IMG/VR virus record: IMGVR_UViG_3300047408_000089 | Coordinates: 1-30,757 of that record | Length of the DNA: 30,757 nt | DNA from: a virus | Reading direction: 5' to 3' (one strand) | Shown: piece by piece, positions 5,605-14,596 of the stretch | Layout of the letters: every line of letters begins with the position of its first letter | Position numbering within the stretch: the first letter of the stretch is position 1 | Program-made: the position numbers and the translations under genes | The notes under the pieces: model-generated | What the model saw: only the letters and a program-made list of their open reading frames with translations | Told to the model about the DNA's origin: nothing | The model's database searches: none

Positions 5605-6181
5605 ACGCGTCCACGTGCTTGACGTAGCACTCGTCCCACGGCAGGCCGGCGACATAAAAATCGTACGCACAGCGCATGCTGTGCACCGCGATCATGCCGC
5701 CGTCTGGCGTGGCGCCACTCTCGGTGTAGGTCTCGTTACAGGCCGTCCCGAACGCCACGGAATACTCCTCGTTGTACGGCGGCGCGAGGCTCGTGAGGTC
5801 CTGACCGGCGTCGTCCGGTGTGACCTGCGCGAGCTCCGCGGTGGGCTTGCGCCAGCGCGGGATGAGCTCCGGATCCGGCCCCGAGGGGCCGCCGTTGAGC
5901 GGGATCGCGTTCCCTCCTGAATCCGTCGCGACGTCCCAGAAGGTGCCATCGAGCCGCCGCAGCAGCAGATCGACGGAATACCCAAGCGAGTTGTTGCCGG
6001 TGGTCTTCTCGAGTAGGCCGATCGTCGGATCGTGCAACGCGCAGACGTAGTACCCGGCCCGGCGCGTCAACAACCCTTTATCCTGCTCGACTTCCTCGGG
6101 GATGTCGCGGTGCTTGATGAGCCCCTCGTCCACGAGCTCGGCGTGCGCGCGGACCACTTCGTCGTAGTACGGAAAAGACAT
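5543..6181 (-). CDS. Unidentified tail-module protein (212 aa), last gene of the late operon
   Basis: ATG 6181 has a GGGAG about 10 nt upstream. The N-terminal 30 residues are helical (PYYDEVVRAHAELVDEGLIK). The centre has aromatic- and glycine-rich segments including YSVDLLLRRLDGTFWDVATD, and the end has DFYVAGLPWDECYVKHV. There is no signal peptide, transmembrane segment or familiar hydrolase motif. It lies at the distal end of the tail genes, where receptor-binding or lysis proteins are often encoded. As no endolysin was found elsewhere, a cell-wall or surface-acting role is possible but unsupported by motif. Confidence 0.65.
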   Translation of the reverse strand: MSFPYYDEVVRAHAELVDEGLIKHRDIPEEVEQDKGLLTRRAGYYVCALHDPTIGLLEKTTGNNSLGYSVDLLLRRLDGTFWDVATDSGGNAIPLNGGPSGPDPELIPRWRKPTAELAQVTPDDAGQDLTSLAPPYNEEYSVAFGTACNETYTESGATPDGGMIAVHSMRCAYDFYVAGLPWDECYVKHVDAFRKEYGLPPLGAAGAVARAL

Positions 6182-6198
6182 GATGCTGTGCTCCCTCT

Positions 6199-6465
6199 CT
6201 ATCCGCCGAACCGCTCCGTAAATTCGTCGTCCGAGATCACTTCGATCGGCCGGCCCGTGTAGCGGTTGGAAATCACCCACTCGGTGTCGTGCAGGACGTA
6301 GGCCTTGGTGTCCGTGATGACGCGCGGCAGGTCATCCCCCAGCTCGGGCATCACCACGGCGCCAATCGGGAGCGGGGCCCCGAGCACCGATTGCTCGGCG
6401 TAGACCTTGAGCGGGCGCTCGTTGTGCTGCGTTTGCTGGCCTTGCGGCGGAAACGGTTTGGCCAT
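6199..6465 (-). CDS. Hypothetical tail-region protein (88 aa)
   Basis: ATG 6465 (AGGA about 10 nt upstream) gives MAKPFPPQGQQTQHNERPLK, a polar Gln-rich lead, followed by a beta-rich half with VITDTKAYVLHDTEWVISNR. It lies between two tail-tip genes and is read in the same direction. The small size and beta character fit a minor tail or fibre-tip component. No family is recognised. Confidence 0.55.
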   Translation of the reverse strand: MAKPFPPQGQQTQHNERPLKVYAEQSVLGAPLPIGAVVMPELGDDLPRVITDTKAYVLHDTEWVISNRYTGRPIEVISDDEFTERFGG

Positions 6466-6481
6466 ACGGGTCGCGTCCTTC

Positions 6482-6991
6482 CTACAGAATCTGCACCACG
6501 GCCGAGAAGCGGAACGCGGCGCCGCTCGCCGCCGCAAACGGCGTATTGAAGCTATCGCGCTTAAGCCGCATATATGTATCCGCCGTCGGCTGTTCATAGA
6601 TGCCCCACCCATAGTCTGGGGCCACGTAGAAGTAGACGGGGCCGCTCTGCCCGGCCGCGATCGTGAAGGGCATCACGAGATTGAGCGAGCTGGGCGTGCC
6701 GCCGACGACACTGCCGCCGCCGATAAAGAGTTGGACCAGGGCCGTCTTCCCGATGAGCGCGTAACTGAATCGGGTCACGTTCCCGCTACTCACGGTCCAC
6801 GTGCCGCCTGTCGCGCCAAAATTCGCGGCGCTGAAGGGGATGTCGATCCACGTCCCCATCGCGGCGAGCAGGGCCGCGTCCATCGGATCGAGCAGCACGT
6901 TCTTGATGGCTTGCTTGTTCCAGATCGACCCGACGGTATTGCTCCCGTCGTCGTCGACGAGCGCGTTGTAATTCGTGCGGTCGATACTCAT
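6482..6991 (-). CDS. Putative tail tip/receptor-binding protein (169 aa)
   Basis: The N-terminus (MSIDRTNYNALVDDDGSNTV, then GSIWNK) reads like a conserved attachment segment. The rest is Gly/Ser/Thr-rich beta sequence (GGTWTVSSGNVTRFSYALIG onward) typical of a jelly-roll or other beta-sandwich. I recall similar proteins downstream of tail hubs in environmental phages. ATG 6991 overlaps the hub gene stop by ATGA. A surface-binding role at the tail tip is inferred from fold character and position. Confidence 0.6.
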   Translation of the reverse strand: MSIDRTNYNALVDDDGSNTVGSIWNKQAIKNVLLDPMDAALLAAMGTWIDIPFSAANFGATGGTWTVSSGNVTRFSYALIGKTALVQLFIGGGSVVGGTPSSLNLVMPFTIAAGQSGPVYFYVAPDYGWGIYEQPTADTYMRLKRDSFNTPFAAASGAAFRFSAVVQIL

Positions 6992-9900
6992 GCGCTCTCC
7001 AAGGTGCCCGCGAGTTGCCGGAGCAAGTCTTCGAACGAGAACCGCACCGTGCTCGCGGTCACGACGAACCGCGGCGCGAGGCCGGGGGCGATGTCGAACT
7101 GGTCAATGGCCACGTCCTGGATCACGAACGACCCGAGGATCGGCGGGGACGCGAGGTCGATCGTGACGGGTTTCCCGCTCTTCGTCTTCAGGTCGCGCGT
7201 GGCGTAGGTCACGGTTTGAATCGGCGCCTTATACATCGTCAGATGGGCATCGCAGATCGCCGTCAACGAGGGTTCCCCGCGGCGTTCATCCTGGACGAGG
7301 TATTCATAGATCCCGTCGCCGCCGTCGAGCCGCGCCATCGCCGCCTGGGCGGCCGCATCGTCGCGTTGAATCCAGATGTAGATCACGGTATCGACGGGCG
7401 CGAGGAGGGCGCCGCCGGGGACGGTGACGCCCGTCAGCATCGGGGCCGCCCATAGATGCTCCCCAAAGCGGACGGACGCGACCAATGCGCCGATCCCGCT
7501 GGCGGGAATGCCGGTCAAACTGTTCCCGGCGATCCCCGTATAGCGAATCACTTGGACGCCGACCGTCGCCCAGCCGCCGGTGGGGACAAAGGGCGCCGCG
7601 CTCGCGACCGGCATCGAGACGGCCCCGGCGTTGACCTGCCCATTGGGTTGGGTGAGCCCGGAGGTGTCGCCGGTCGGCACATTGGCCCCGAGCGTCGCAT
7701 CACTGAGCGTGTCGACGTAGCTCGTGCTGCTGTTATTGGCGAGCGTGGCCAGTAGCCGGAGTTGCGCCCCGTCGACGGCGGTGCGATACACCTTCCGGGC
7801 CGTCACGCCGGCCGGCCCGATCGCAATCTGACTGACGACGATCTGCGAGGGCCGCGTCGTGTTGGTGCTCGGGGGGGGCGCGCCAAGACTGCTATCCGGG
7901 GCCGCGTCGGTGATTCCCGTCGTGCTGTTGTCGGCGATCGTCGCCAGCAGGAGGAAGGCACTCCCATTGGCGCCCGTGCGGTACAGCTTCCGGCCCGTCA
8001 CCCCGGGCGGGCCAAGCGGGATCGTGACGAGCGTAAAGCACCGGACATAGGTGGGGAGGGGGGGCGGGGTCAGCGTCGAGAGCGCCCCGGTGGGGAGCGC
8101 ATCGTAGTGGTACGTCTGCGTCGGGCTACTGATCGACGTCACCATCAGATACGAGCCCGTGCCGTTCTTGCGCCGGAAAATATCGCGAATGACGCCGTCG
8201 AAGGGCCACCCCGCCGGGGACGTCGGCACGGTCAGGGGCACCACGCGCGGGCCCGCGTCGATCGTAATGGACGGCCCGGCCAGGGTGGTCATGCCGGCGA
8301 GATTGGGCCCGGTCCGGTACGTCAGGACATACTCGTAGGTGCCCGCCTCGAGGCCGGCCCCGTTGGAATAGTACGGGACCCCCGGGATCGGGCCCGGCAG
8401 ATCCGGCGCGGGCGTCGCGGTGCCGACGAGACTCGGGCCCGGCGTCGATTCCCCGGCCACCGTGAGAAACGTGACGCAATACCCATACACCCCCACCGCC
8501 AGGCCGACGAGTTGGAAGAAGTCCGGCCCGAAGGTGGGCGCGTCCGTCGGGGCGCCCATCGTGGCGAGCGGGCAGTCGGCGCGCGGCCCGGACACCGTCT
8601 CGCCGTTCGCGGTGATGAAGGTATAGCTATACCCGTACACGCCGGCCGTCAGCGCGCCCGCGCCGGCCGCCGCCGTCGGAGCCGGCGCATGGGCGGGCGT
8701 CACACTCGGCCCGACAAAGGTCCCGTCGCCGCCCAGCACACAGCCGGTGTAGGTCAGGATCTGGGTGAGCGCCGTCGCGTGGCCGCCGGCGGGGTTGAAC
8801 ATCGTCGCATCGGCGATCGGGATGAGGGATTCGCCGGGGAGCACCGCACTCAAGAGCGCCTCGCCGTGCCCGCGGCCGTAGACGCGGGTCCGGACTTGCG
8901 ACATCTCGACGCTGTCGGTCACGCGGGGATCGGCGAGAAAGCGGTGCGTGGCATCGATCGGATCGGGCGGGTCCGTGTGCTCCGTCTGAAACAGATGCAA
9001 TTCCCCATCGCTGAAATACCAGTAGCCACCAATGAGGTTCGTGACCTGGGTGAGGCACCGATTCATCCCCTCGGACCCATCGAAGAGGACGGTGACCGGC
9101 GGGAGGCCGGGTTGCACGAAGGCCGATCCGAACCCGGGGACGAACTGCGCGATCAGGGCTTGCGCGACAACCGTCGCCGAGACATTCATCCACTGCCCGA
9201 AGGGGCGGCGCCGATTGGCCCGGGCGGTGTCATCGGTCGCGGTGCAATGAAAGATTGGCGTATAGGCGCGGCCTTCGTAACTGAGATCGACCTGCGTCAC
9301 GGCCCCATTGAAGAGGAGGACCGGATCCTCGACCCCGATGCTGATCCGCACCTCCTGCGCGACGGTCGGGGCCGCGACCGCGAGGCCATCGGCGTAGTGC
9401 GCCGCAATGCGATCGGCGCTCAAATAGGGATAGACCGCGACCTCGTCGATCGTGCCGGTGAATGGAAAAGTGTTACTCCCGAGATGGCCGAGCTCGAGGA
9501 CGCCCGCGCCCGCCTGGAGCGGCCCCGCGGCGACCGGCGCGGTCCCAGCGACAACACCGTTCTTGTACAGCCAGAGCTGCCCGGCGCCGTTATACCAGCC
9601 GCCAACGAGATGGACCCAGTGGCCGACATCGGCCGACTCCACGGGGACGGTCACTTGGACGAACGTCGGGCCGATCACGAGCGCGAAGACCCACGAGGCA
9701 TAACTTTGATACAGCAGATAGCTGGTCGAGCCCGCCCCGCCGATGGTCTTCTCGAGGATGCCCCCTTGTTGACTCGCAAGATCGGTTTTCACCCAGGCCT
9801 CGACCGTGACCGCGGCCGTGAGGGCGAGCTCGGCCGCGGCGGCGACTTCCACCCGCGCCCCGACCACGCCGGGAAAGTGCATCGCGCGATCGCCGTCGCT

Positions 9901-10266
9901 CACGGCCCCCGGCTGATTGAGGGTGACCGCCCCGATCACGGTGCCCGTGTGCCCGTGGCCGGTCTGGTCGAACGCGGTCATCCCGACGTCCCCCAGGCGC
10001 CAGTAGGCGATCGGCGCATCGGCGAGCACGGCCCCGGTATAGGGCGACTGCGCCGGCCCTTCGATGGTGAAACTCGCACTATCCGGACTGTCGTTGATCG
10101 AGTCACGAATTGCGACGGACTTCACCCGCACCCGGCCGCGCACGTCGACGCCGTTGAGCAGGATCCGGCCTTGGGTGCGCCGGATGGTGACCAGCACCGG
10201 ATCGAGCGCGTTCAGCCGGAAGTTATTCAGCCGGCCGACATTCAGCAGGGCGTTGGGCGTCGGCAT
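6988..10266 (-). CDS. Large tail hub/tip protein with LamG domain and FN3-like repeats (1092 aa)
   Basis: Residues 1-75 are beta-rich and hub-like. About 84-300 form a LamG/concanavalin-type module (APIAYWRLGD at the start, a WVHLVGGWYNGAGQLWLYKN core, GTIDEVAVYP at the end). About 305-490 continue a hub region (FNGAVTQVDLSYEGRAY; YWYFSDGELHLFQTEH). From about 545 there are repeated units: three GVYGYxxTF-type segments, then two GVTxRKxYRT units each followed by LLATxxxNS. The C-terminal ~170 residues resemble a tail attachment end. It lies directly after the tape measure gene, the normal site of the Tal/hub protein. The LamG and repeats suggest glycan binding. A long antisense ORF here is an artefact of GC codon bias. 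Confidence 0.82.
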   Translation of the reverse strand: MPTPNALLNVGRLNNFRLNALDPVLVTIRRTQGRILLNGVDVRGRVRVKSVAIRDSINDSPDSASFTIEGPAQSPYTGAVLADAPIAYWRLGDVGMTAFDQTGHGHTGTVIGAVTLNQPGAVSDGDRAMHFPGVVGARVEVAAAAELALTAAVTVEAWVKTDLASQQGGILEKTIGGAGSTSYLLYQSYASWVFALVIGPTFVQVTVPVESADVGHWVHLVGGWYNGAGQLWLYKNGVVAGTAPVAAGPLQAGAGVLELGHLGSNTFPFTGTIDEVAVYPYLSADRIAAHYADGLAVAAPTVAQEVRISIGVEDPVLLFNGAVTQVDLSYEGRAYTPIFHCTATDDTARANRRRPFGQWMNVSATVVAQALIAQFVPGFGSAFVQPGLPPVTVLFDGSEGMNRCLTQVTNLIGGYWYFSDGELHLFQTEHTDPPDPIDATHRFLADPRVTDSVEMSQVRTRVYGRGHGEALLSAVLPGESLIPIADATMFNPAGGHATALTQILTYTGCVLGGDGTFVGPSVTPAHAPAPTAAAGAGALTAGVYGYSYTFITANGETVSGPRADCPLATMGAPTDAPTFGPDFFQLVGLAVGVYGYCVTFLTVAGESTPGPSLVGTATPAPDLPGPIPGVPYYSNGAGLEAGTYEYVLTYRTGPNLAGMTTLAGPSITIDAGPRVVPLTVPTSPAGWPFDGVIRDIFRRKNGTGSYLMVTSISSPTQTYHYDALPTGALSTLTPPPLPTYVRCFTLVTIPLGPPGVTGRKLYRTGANGSAFLLLATIADNSTTGITDAAPDSSLGAPPPSTNTTRPSQIVVSQIAIGPAGVTARKVYRTAVDGAQLRLLATLANNSSTSYVDTLSDATLGANVPTGDTSGLTQPNGQVNAGAVSMPVASAAPFVPTGGWATVGVQVIRYTGIAGNSLTGIPASGIGALVASVRFGEHLWAAPMLTGVTVPGGALLAPVDTVIYIWIQRDDAAAQAAMARLDGGDGIYEYLVQDERRGEPSLTAICDAHLTMYKAPIQTVTYATRDLKTKSGKPVTIDLASPPILGSFVIQDVAIDQFDIAPGLAPRFVVTASTVRFSFEDLLRQLAGTLESA

Positions 10267-10267
10267 G

Positions 10268-12916
10268 TTACCGGAGCGTGAGCTGCTGCGTGGACTTCAG
10301 CGACTTCATGATCTCGGCGGCAACCTGGCGGGCCACGTCGGCCGCGGTGCCGTTCACATAGATATGGTTCGTGACACTTGTCCCGCCAACGCCGCCGGGA
10401 ATGACGTCACTCCCCGCCGGCAGGTTGACGAGCTCCGGGCCCTTCTCGCCGACGATCGCCAGGCCGCCGCTGAAGTTCTGCACGCCGCCGGCAAACTGCG
10501 GAAACGACGATTTGCCCGAATAGAGATCGTCCCAATTTTTCGGCAGTTCACCATGCGGCCCAAGCGGGACGCGTGCGCCGGACTTCGAGAGGAGGTAATT
10601 CTGCCCAAAGGCGGTCTCCGTCGTCGAGCCCGGCAGCTTCACGCCGCCCTGCAGCGTCTCCATTTGATCCACGGCGGCTTTCACCGTGGCGATCGAGTCG
10701 GTCGCTTTCTTGGTGACATGGTCGAGGACTTCGTCGGCTTTGTATTCCACCTGGCTGGCCGCGAGATCGGCTGCGGCGTAGGTCAGCCGCGTGAAGTCGG
10801 CGATCTGCTGTGAGGTCGCGCCCGACTTCTGCATCGCCGCGACGTTCGCGTCGGCCACCTCGTAAATCTTCGCGATCTGATACGACGCCGCGTCGAGCGA
10901 GCTTTTCATCGCGTCGTCGTGCTGCTTCGCATACAACTGCTCGATCTGGCTGGCCGCCTTCTTTTCGGCGTCGATCCTCCCCTGGGTCTGGTCATTCTCC
11001 GCCTTGCTCAACCCGACGATGTTCGTCTCCTGCTGCTTGACGTGGCCTTCCTCGATCTTCTGAATCTCTTTGTACGCCTTGTCGTACGCCTTCACCATTT
11101 CGTCAAGCGCCTTCGCTTGCGCGGCCGACAGTTGGGGAAACGCCGCCGCGACCGTCGCAATCGAATTGCCCGCCTTCAGGTAGTACTCGGCCTGCTCGAC
11201 GATCTTCGGGTTGATCAGCGCGACGGTGTCGGCATAGGACTTCCCCGTTGAATTGAGTTCGGTCCACGCGGCGGCGTACTTATCCGCCGCGGCCTGGCCG
11301 TCCTGGTGCGCCTTCGTCAAGAGCTTTTGTTGCTCGGCGCTCAGGCCGGTCGCGACGGTGATGTCGGTGACCTTCGCGTGCAGGTCCTGCAAGTGCAGCG
11401 CGTAATCAAGGGTGGACTGGCTGATGCCCTGGAGGGTCGGGACGCCCTCCTGTTCCAGCTTGGTGAGCCGGTCCCAGGCCGCGTTGTAATTGTTCGCGGC
11501 CGTGGTCGCCGCGGCGACCACGCCGTTGAGTTCTCGGATCTTGTCGATGGATAACCCCGTCGCCTCGGCGACATTTTTTAGGGAGTACCCCATCGACAAG
11601 AGCCCTTTGGCGGCCTCCTCGGTCGCGTCGGCGTCCGACTTCCCGGCCTTAGCGGCGTCGTCCAGCAGCCGGTTGTAGACGTCCTGCGTGGCCGCTGCCG
11701 ATTCGGTCTTGAGGTCGAGATCGCCGACGAGTCCCGTCAGTCGGCCGAACCAGGCGCCGGCCGCCGGCAGCGCATTGATCGCCATGTCCGTGAGTTGGGC
11801 CACGCCGAGCTTCGTGGACTGATAGACCAAATCCATGTCGTGGGTAAACCCAGACGCCGACTGCCCGACGCGGTTCCAGGCCTCCTCCGTTTCGGCCTTC
11901 ATCAGGTTCATTTCCGCGCGGAAGGCCCGCGACGCATCGACATCGGCCGTGGACCACGTATCCCCGAGCTCCTGACTTTTGGCGTTGAGATCGGACAGCG
12001 GTTTGAGCAGTGTGGGCAACATCTCGCGGCCTTGCCGCCCGAACAAATCGAAGGCCACGGCGGACAGGTTCGTGGACGCCGCGTTCTGTCGCATCGCGTC
12101 ACTGATGGCCAGGATTTGCTGGTCGCCCTGGAGCCCTTGAATCGTTTGCAGGGACAGCCCGATCTTCTCGAGGCCTTTCGAGACGGCATCGCTGTTTTCT
12201 TCGAGCCGCTTTTGGAACATAAACAGCGAGTCACCGAACGCCCCGAAATCCCCGCCGGTCGCCACAATCGCGAACCGGAGGTCAGACATCGCTTCCACTG
12301 GGATATTGAACTGGCGCGACAGCTTGCCAATCTGGAGGCCGACTTCGTCGGCGTCGTGGGCCAGGGAGATCAACTCGCCCCCCAGCAGACTCGCCACGGT
12401 GACCACGCCGCCGATGGCGACGCCGGTCGGCCCGAGGGTTTCAGCGAACGCGAGCACGCCGGCCTTGGCGGTGCCGATGGGATTTTCAATCGCGGTCTTT
12501 AGATCGAACTTGGTCGCCCACTGACTGAACGCCGTGCCCGTGGCGTCGGCTCCGTCCTTCAGGCGCAACAGTTCTTCAGAGGCGCCGCGCGCCCGGTCGG
12601 CCAGGTTCTGCACTTGCGGCGGGACCGTCTCGCCGATCGCGGTCAATTTGTCGACCGCTTGCTGCGCAATCCCGCCCATCTTGAGCAGTTCATCGGTGGT
12701 GAGCATCGCGGCGCCGCCAATCTGTTCGATCGCCGTCGTCGCCATGATCGCCTGCTGCACGATCTTCTGTCCCGAGAGGGAATCGGCGATCTTATCGATC
12801 GCGACCGCCGTTTTCCCGGCGCCGGTTTCAAACCCCTTGAGCGACACTTCGGCTTGCTCGCAGGCCTTCGTGAAGGACGTGAAATCGGCGTTGAAAATGC
12901 CGGTCAGTTGGGCCAT
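10268..12916 (-). CDS. Tail tape measure protein (882 aa)
   Basis: The protein is long, helical and Ala/Gln/Lys-rich. A hydrophobic stretch at about residues 148-185 (LGPTGVAIGGVVTVASLLGG) could cross the membrane during DNA entry. It follows the tail chaperone pair, the conserved place for this gene. By the known rule of about 0.15 nm of tail per residue, the tail would be roughly 130 nm. The C-terminus has a glycine-rich segment (GGLAIVGEKGPELVNLPAGS) often found at the end of tape measures. ATG 12916 follows the chaperone stop by four bases. Confidence 0.92.
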   Translation of the reverse strand: MAQLTGIFNADFTSFTKACEQAEVSLKGFETGAGKTAVAIDKIADSLSGQKIVQQAIMATTAIEQIGGAAMLTTDELLKMGGIAQQAVDKLTAIGETVPPQVQNLADRARGASEELLRLKDGADATGTAFSQWATKFDLKTAIENPIGTAKAGVLAFAETLGPTGVAIGGVVTVASLLGGELISLAHDADEVGLQIGKLSRQFNIPVEAMSDLRFAIVATGGDFGAFGDSLFMFQKRLEENSDAVSKGLEKIGLSLQTIQGLQGDQQILAISDAMRQNAASTNLSAVAFDLFGRQGREMLPTLLKPLSDLNAKSQELGDTWSTADVDASRAFRAEMNLMKAETEEAWNRVGQSASGFTHDMDLVYQSTKLGVAQLTDMAINALPAAGAWFGRLTGLVGDLDLKTESAAATQDVYNRLLDDAAKAGKSDADATEEAAKGLLSMGYSLKNVAEATGLSIDKIRELNGVVAAATTAANNYNAAWDRLTKLEQEGVPTLQGISQSTLDYALHLQDLHAKVTDITVATGLSAEQQKLLTKAHQDGQAAADKYAAAWTELNSTGKSYADTVALINPKIVEQAEYYLKAGNSIATVAAAFPQLSAAQAKALDEMVKAYDKAYKEIQKIEEGHVKQQETNIVGLSKAENDQTQGRIDAEKKAASQIEQLYAKQHDDAMKSSLDAASYQIAKIYEVADANVAAMQKSGATSQQIADFTRLTYAAADLAASQVEYKADEVLDHVTKKATDSIATVKAAVDQMETLQGGVKLPGSTTETAFGQNYLLSKSGARVPLGPHGELPKNWDDLYSGKSSFPQFAGGVQNFSGGLAIVGEKGPELVNLPAGSDVIPGGVGGTSVTNHIYVNGTAADVARQVAAEIMKSLKSTQQLTLR

Positions 12917-12920
12917 GCGG

Positions 12921-13417
12921 TTACTCGCGCTCGCGTTGTTGCTCGGTCAACATCTCGACCAGGACCTCGTAATCGTCCTGGCTCAAGTCGCGGACCCACT
13001 CGACACGCCAGCCGCAGCGTAAGGCGATGGCGAGATCGCTGGCGATGTCTTCGCGCCATCCTGGCCGTTTTTTCGGGCCTCGCGGCGCGCGGTGATCCGC
13101 GCTTCGTGCGCGTCGAGGGCATTGTCGATTTCTTGGAAGGTGTCCATGTCGAGCTGATTCAGCGCGCTCTCGTCGAAGGGCTCGGGGCGCCCGTCGAACC
13201 CGAGAAACGACCAGCTCGTGATGTACGCCACCATCCGGGTTTTGCCGTATTGCTCGTAATCGATCCGCGCCCGCTCGCCGGCGCGGATGTCTTTGTAATA
13301 GCCCGCCTGGGCGTGGCGTTGCTCGCCCGCGTTGAGCTCGCGCTTGACCTCGATCCACTCCCCGTCTGAGAGCGTCAGCCGTTCGGTCTCCGGCTGCACG
13401 AAGCGACACCGCCCCAT
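12921..13417 (-). CDS. Tail assembly chaperone, frameshifted long form (gpGT-like, 165 aa)
   Basis: The short-form frame shifts by -1 at A AAA AAC and continues KKRPGWREDIASDLAIALRC to DDYEVLVEMLTEQQRERE, ending at 12921. The total is 165 residues (497 nt with one base read twice). The extension is well-formed helical protein without an in-frame start of its own. In lambda the T part binds the tail tube protein and joins it to the tape measure complex. The same role is inferred here. Confidence 0.88.
12983..13417 (-). CDS. Tail assembly chaperone, short form (gpG-like, 144 aa)
   Basis: ATG 13417 has a strong Shine-Dalgarno (GGGGAGG). The protein starts MGRCRFVQPETERLTLSDGE and is charged and helical, ending in a Ser/Pro/Ala-rich tail when read without frameshift. 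It lies between tail tube and tape measure. Like lambda gpG, it probably coats the tape measure protein during tail assembly and is absent from the virion. A -1 shift site at 13067-13073 makes the longer form. Confidence 0.88.
   Translation of the reverse strand: MGRCRFVQPETERLTLSDGEWIEVKRELNAGEQRHAQAGYYKDIRAGERARIDYEQYGKTRMVAYITSWSFLGFDGRPEPFDESALNQLDMDTFQEIDNALDAHEARITARREARKNGQDGAKTSPAISPSPYAAAGVSSGSAT
13067..13073 (-). promoter_or_regulatory. Programmed -1 ribosomal frameshift site A AAA AAC
   Basis: In the short-form frame the codons read cgA AAA AAC, an ideal X XXY YYZ heptamer. Slipping one base back gives AAA AAA CGG and leads directly into the long-form sequence. Tail chaperone pairs in siphoviruses commonly use such sites. 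Confidence 0.9.
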
Positions 13418-13430
13418 ACCTCGACCTCCC

Positions 13431-13709
13431 CTAGTGTTCCGGTGGCCCTAACTGCGCGATGAGGGACGACCCGCCGATCTGGATCGACTGCACGCCCCAC
13501 GCCCACATACCGTCACGGGCGCCGTCGCGCGGGGCCGTGAAGAGGAGCGGGCGCTGCCGCGCCATGAACGGCTCACACCGCTCGATCGTCGCGGAGAGCG
13601 TCCATTGCCCCTTGACGCGCACGATCGACCACGTCTTGAGCGTGACCGCCGCGCGATAGCCCCACAAGATCGACGCCGCGGTCCCATGGATCCGCAGCTG
13701 GTCGAACAT
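13431..13709 (-). CDS. Minor tail-region protein (92 aa)
   Basis: The product begins MFDQLRIHGTAASILWGYRA and looks beta-rich with several tryptophans (WGYRAAV, WSIVRVKGQWTLSA, WAWGVQSI). It lies between tail tube and chaperone genes, read in the same direction. No family is recognised. A tail accessory role is inferred from position. Confidence 0.65.
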   Translation of the reverse strand: MFDQLRIHGTAASILWGYRAAVTLKTWSIVRVKGQWTLSATIERCEPFMARQRPLLFTAPRDGARDGMWAWGVQSIQIGGSSLIAQLGPPEH

Positions 13710-13721
13710 GGCGCGGGCCGA

Positions 13722-14123
13722 TCAGGGGCCGACAGCCATCGTCCACGGCCCGCCGGCCTTGAACGTCGAGGTAATCTTCGGGGCGCCTTTGACCGAGCAG
13801 TCGATGTCGGCGTCGAGATAGGCGAGGCCAGACCACTTGAAGAGGGCCTCGGTGGTGTTGGGCGCGAGCTCGAGGAGCCCGGGCACGGGCGCCTTGGTCG
13901 CTTCAAAGATGGTGGTTTCGGCGCTGTTCCAGAACCCGCCGAGCGAGCCGCTGACGTCGGGGAGACCCGGCACATACACCAGGTTGTCGTCCCCGAAGCA
14001 CGTCACGTCTTCGTAGGTGTTCTTGAAACTGGCCTTCCAGGTGTTGAGGGAGATGACTTCGACCGGCGTGGTGCCCGCCGCGTCGTAACTCACCTTGCCG
14101 TACCGTCCCGTAAGAATCGCCAC
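13722..14123 (-). CDS. Major tail (tube) protein (133 aa)
   Basis: The start is GTG 14123 with AGGG about 9 nt upstream, giving (V)AILTGRYGKVSYDAAG. The small beta-rich protein contains ISLNTWKASFKNTYEDVTCF and DVSGSLGGFW, patterns shared by siphovirus tail tube proteins, and a C-terminal strand region. It lies between head-tail completion and chaperone genes, where tube genes belong. Copies would stack as hexamer rings around the tape measure protein. A longer upstream frame is rejected because it runs over the preceding gene. Confidence 0.78.
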   Translation of the reverse strand: MAILTGRYGKVSYDAAGTTPVEVISLNTWKASFKNTYEDVTCFGDDNLVYVPGLPDVSGSLGGFWNSAETTIFEATKAPVPGLLELAPNTTEALFKWSGLAYLDADIDCSVKGAPKITSTFKAGGPWTMAVGP

Positions 14124-14155
14124 GTGTCTACCCTGCTTTCTGTTCGATGTCCCCG

Positions 14156-14596
14156 TTACGCCCCAGGAATCGAGGCTTGCACGCGATAGTTGCCGCCGCG
14201 GTGTTGCCAGCGAATCGTGTCGTCCACTTCGTCCACTTCGGGATAACGAAAGCGCCCTTCTCGACACGTCCCCATGTGGACATAGCCGGGAATCGTGAGC
14301 GGTTGATCTTCGAGTAGTTGATCGATGCGATGCGCCGCGGCCTTGACGTCGGCGCCCGTCCGTTCGAGCGCGACCGCCTTGATCATGTAGACCACGTCCT
14401 CATAGCCGCGGCGGCCAAACACCGGTTCATCGTCAGCGGTCACGAGGGACACGATCACGAAGCGGGTCGCCTTCGCTTTCGCGACGCCGAAGTACACGCC
14501 GTCGGGCATCAGGCTCGCGAGCGTCGCATCCGCCAAGAGCACGCCGACCACGGCGTTGTCAATGGCACTCGAATCGGGCACGGTGATCGGGCTCAT
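14156..14596 (-). CDS. Tail terminator/completion-like protein (146 aa)
   Basis: The product (MSPITVPDSSAIDNAVVGVL onward) has an N-terminal helix with LLADATLASLMPDGVYFG, a strand with VIVSLVTADDEP, and HRIDQLLED. This order is like the DUF3168/gpU-type tail terminator group. ATG 14596 overlaps the gp10-like gene by ATGA. Such proteins cap the tail tube at the neck. Assignment rests on order and motif pattern. Confidence 0.7.
   Translation of the reverse strand: MSPITVPDSSAIDNAVVGVLLADATLASLMPDGVYFGVAKAKATRFVIVSLVTADDEPVFGRRGYEDVVYMIKAVALERTGADVKAAAHRIDQLLEDQPLTIPGYVHMGTCREGRFRYPEVDEVDDTIRWQHRGGNYRVQASIPGA

Noticed and set aside
7762-10281. 839-residue open frame on the plus strand, antisense to the tail hub gene
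   Set aside because: Its composition is Arg/Gly/Asp/His-rich with no domain pattern. The opposite strand encodes a protein with recognisable LamG and repeats. In very GC-rich genes such antisense frames are expected.
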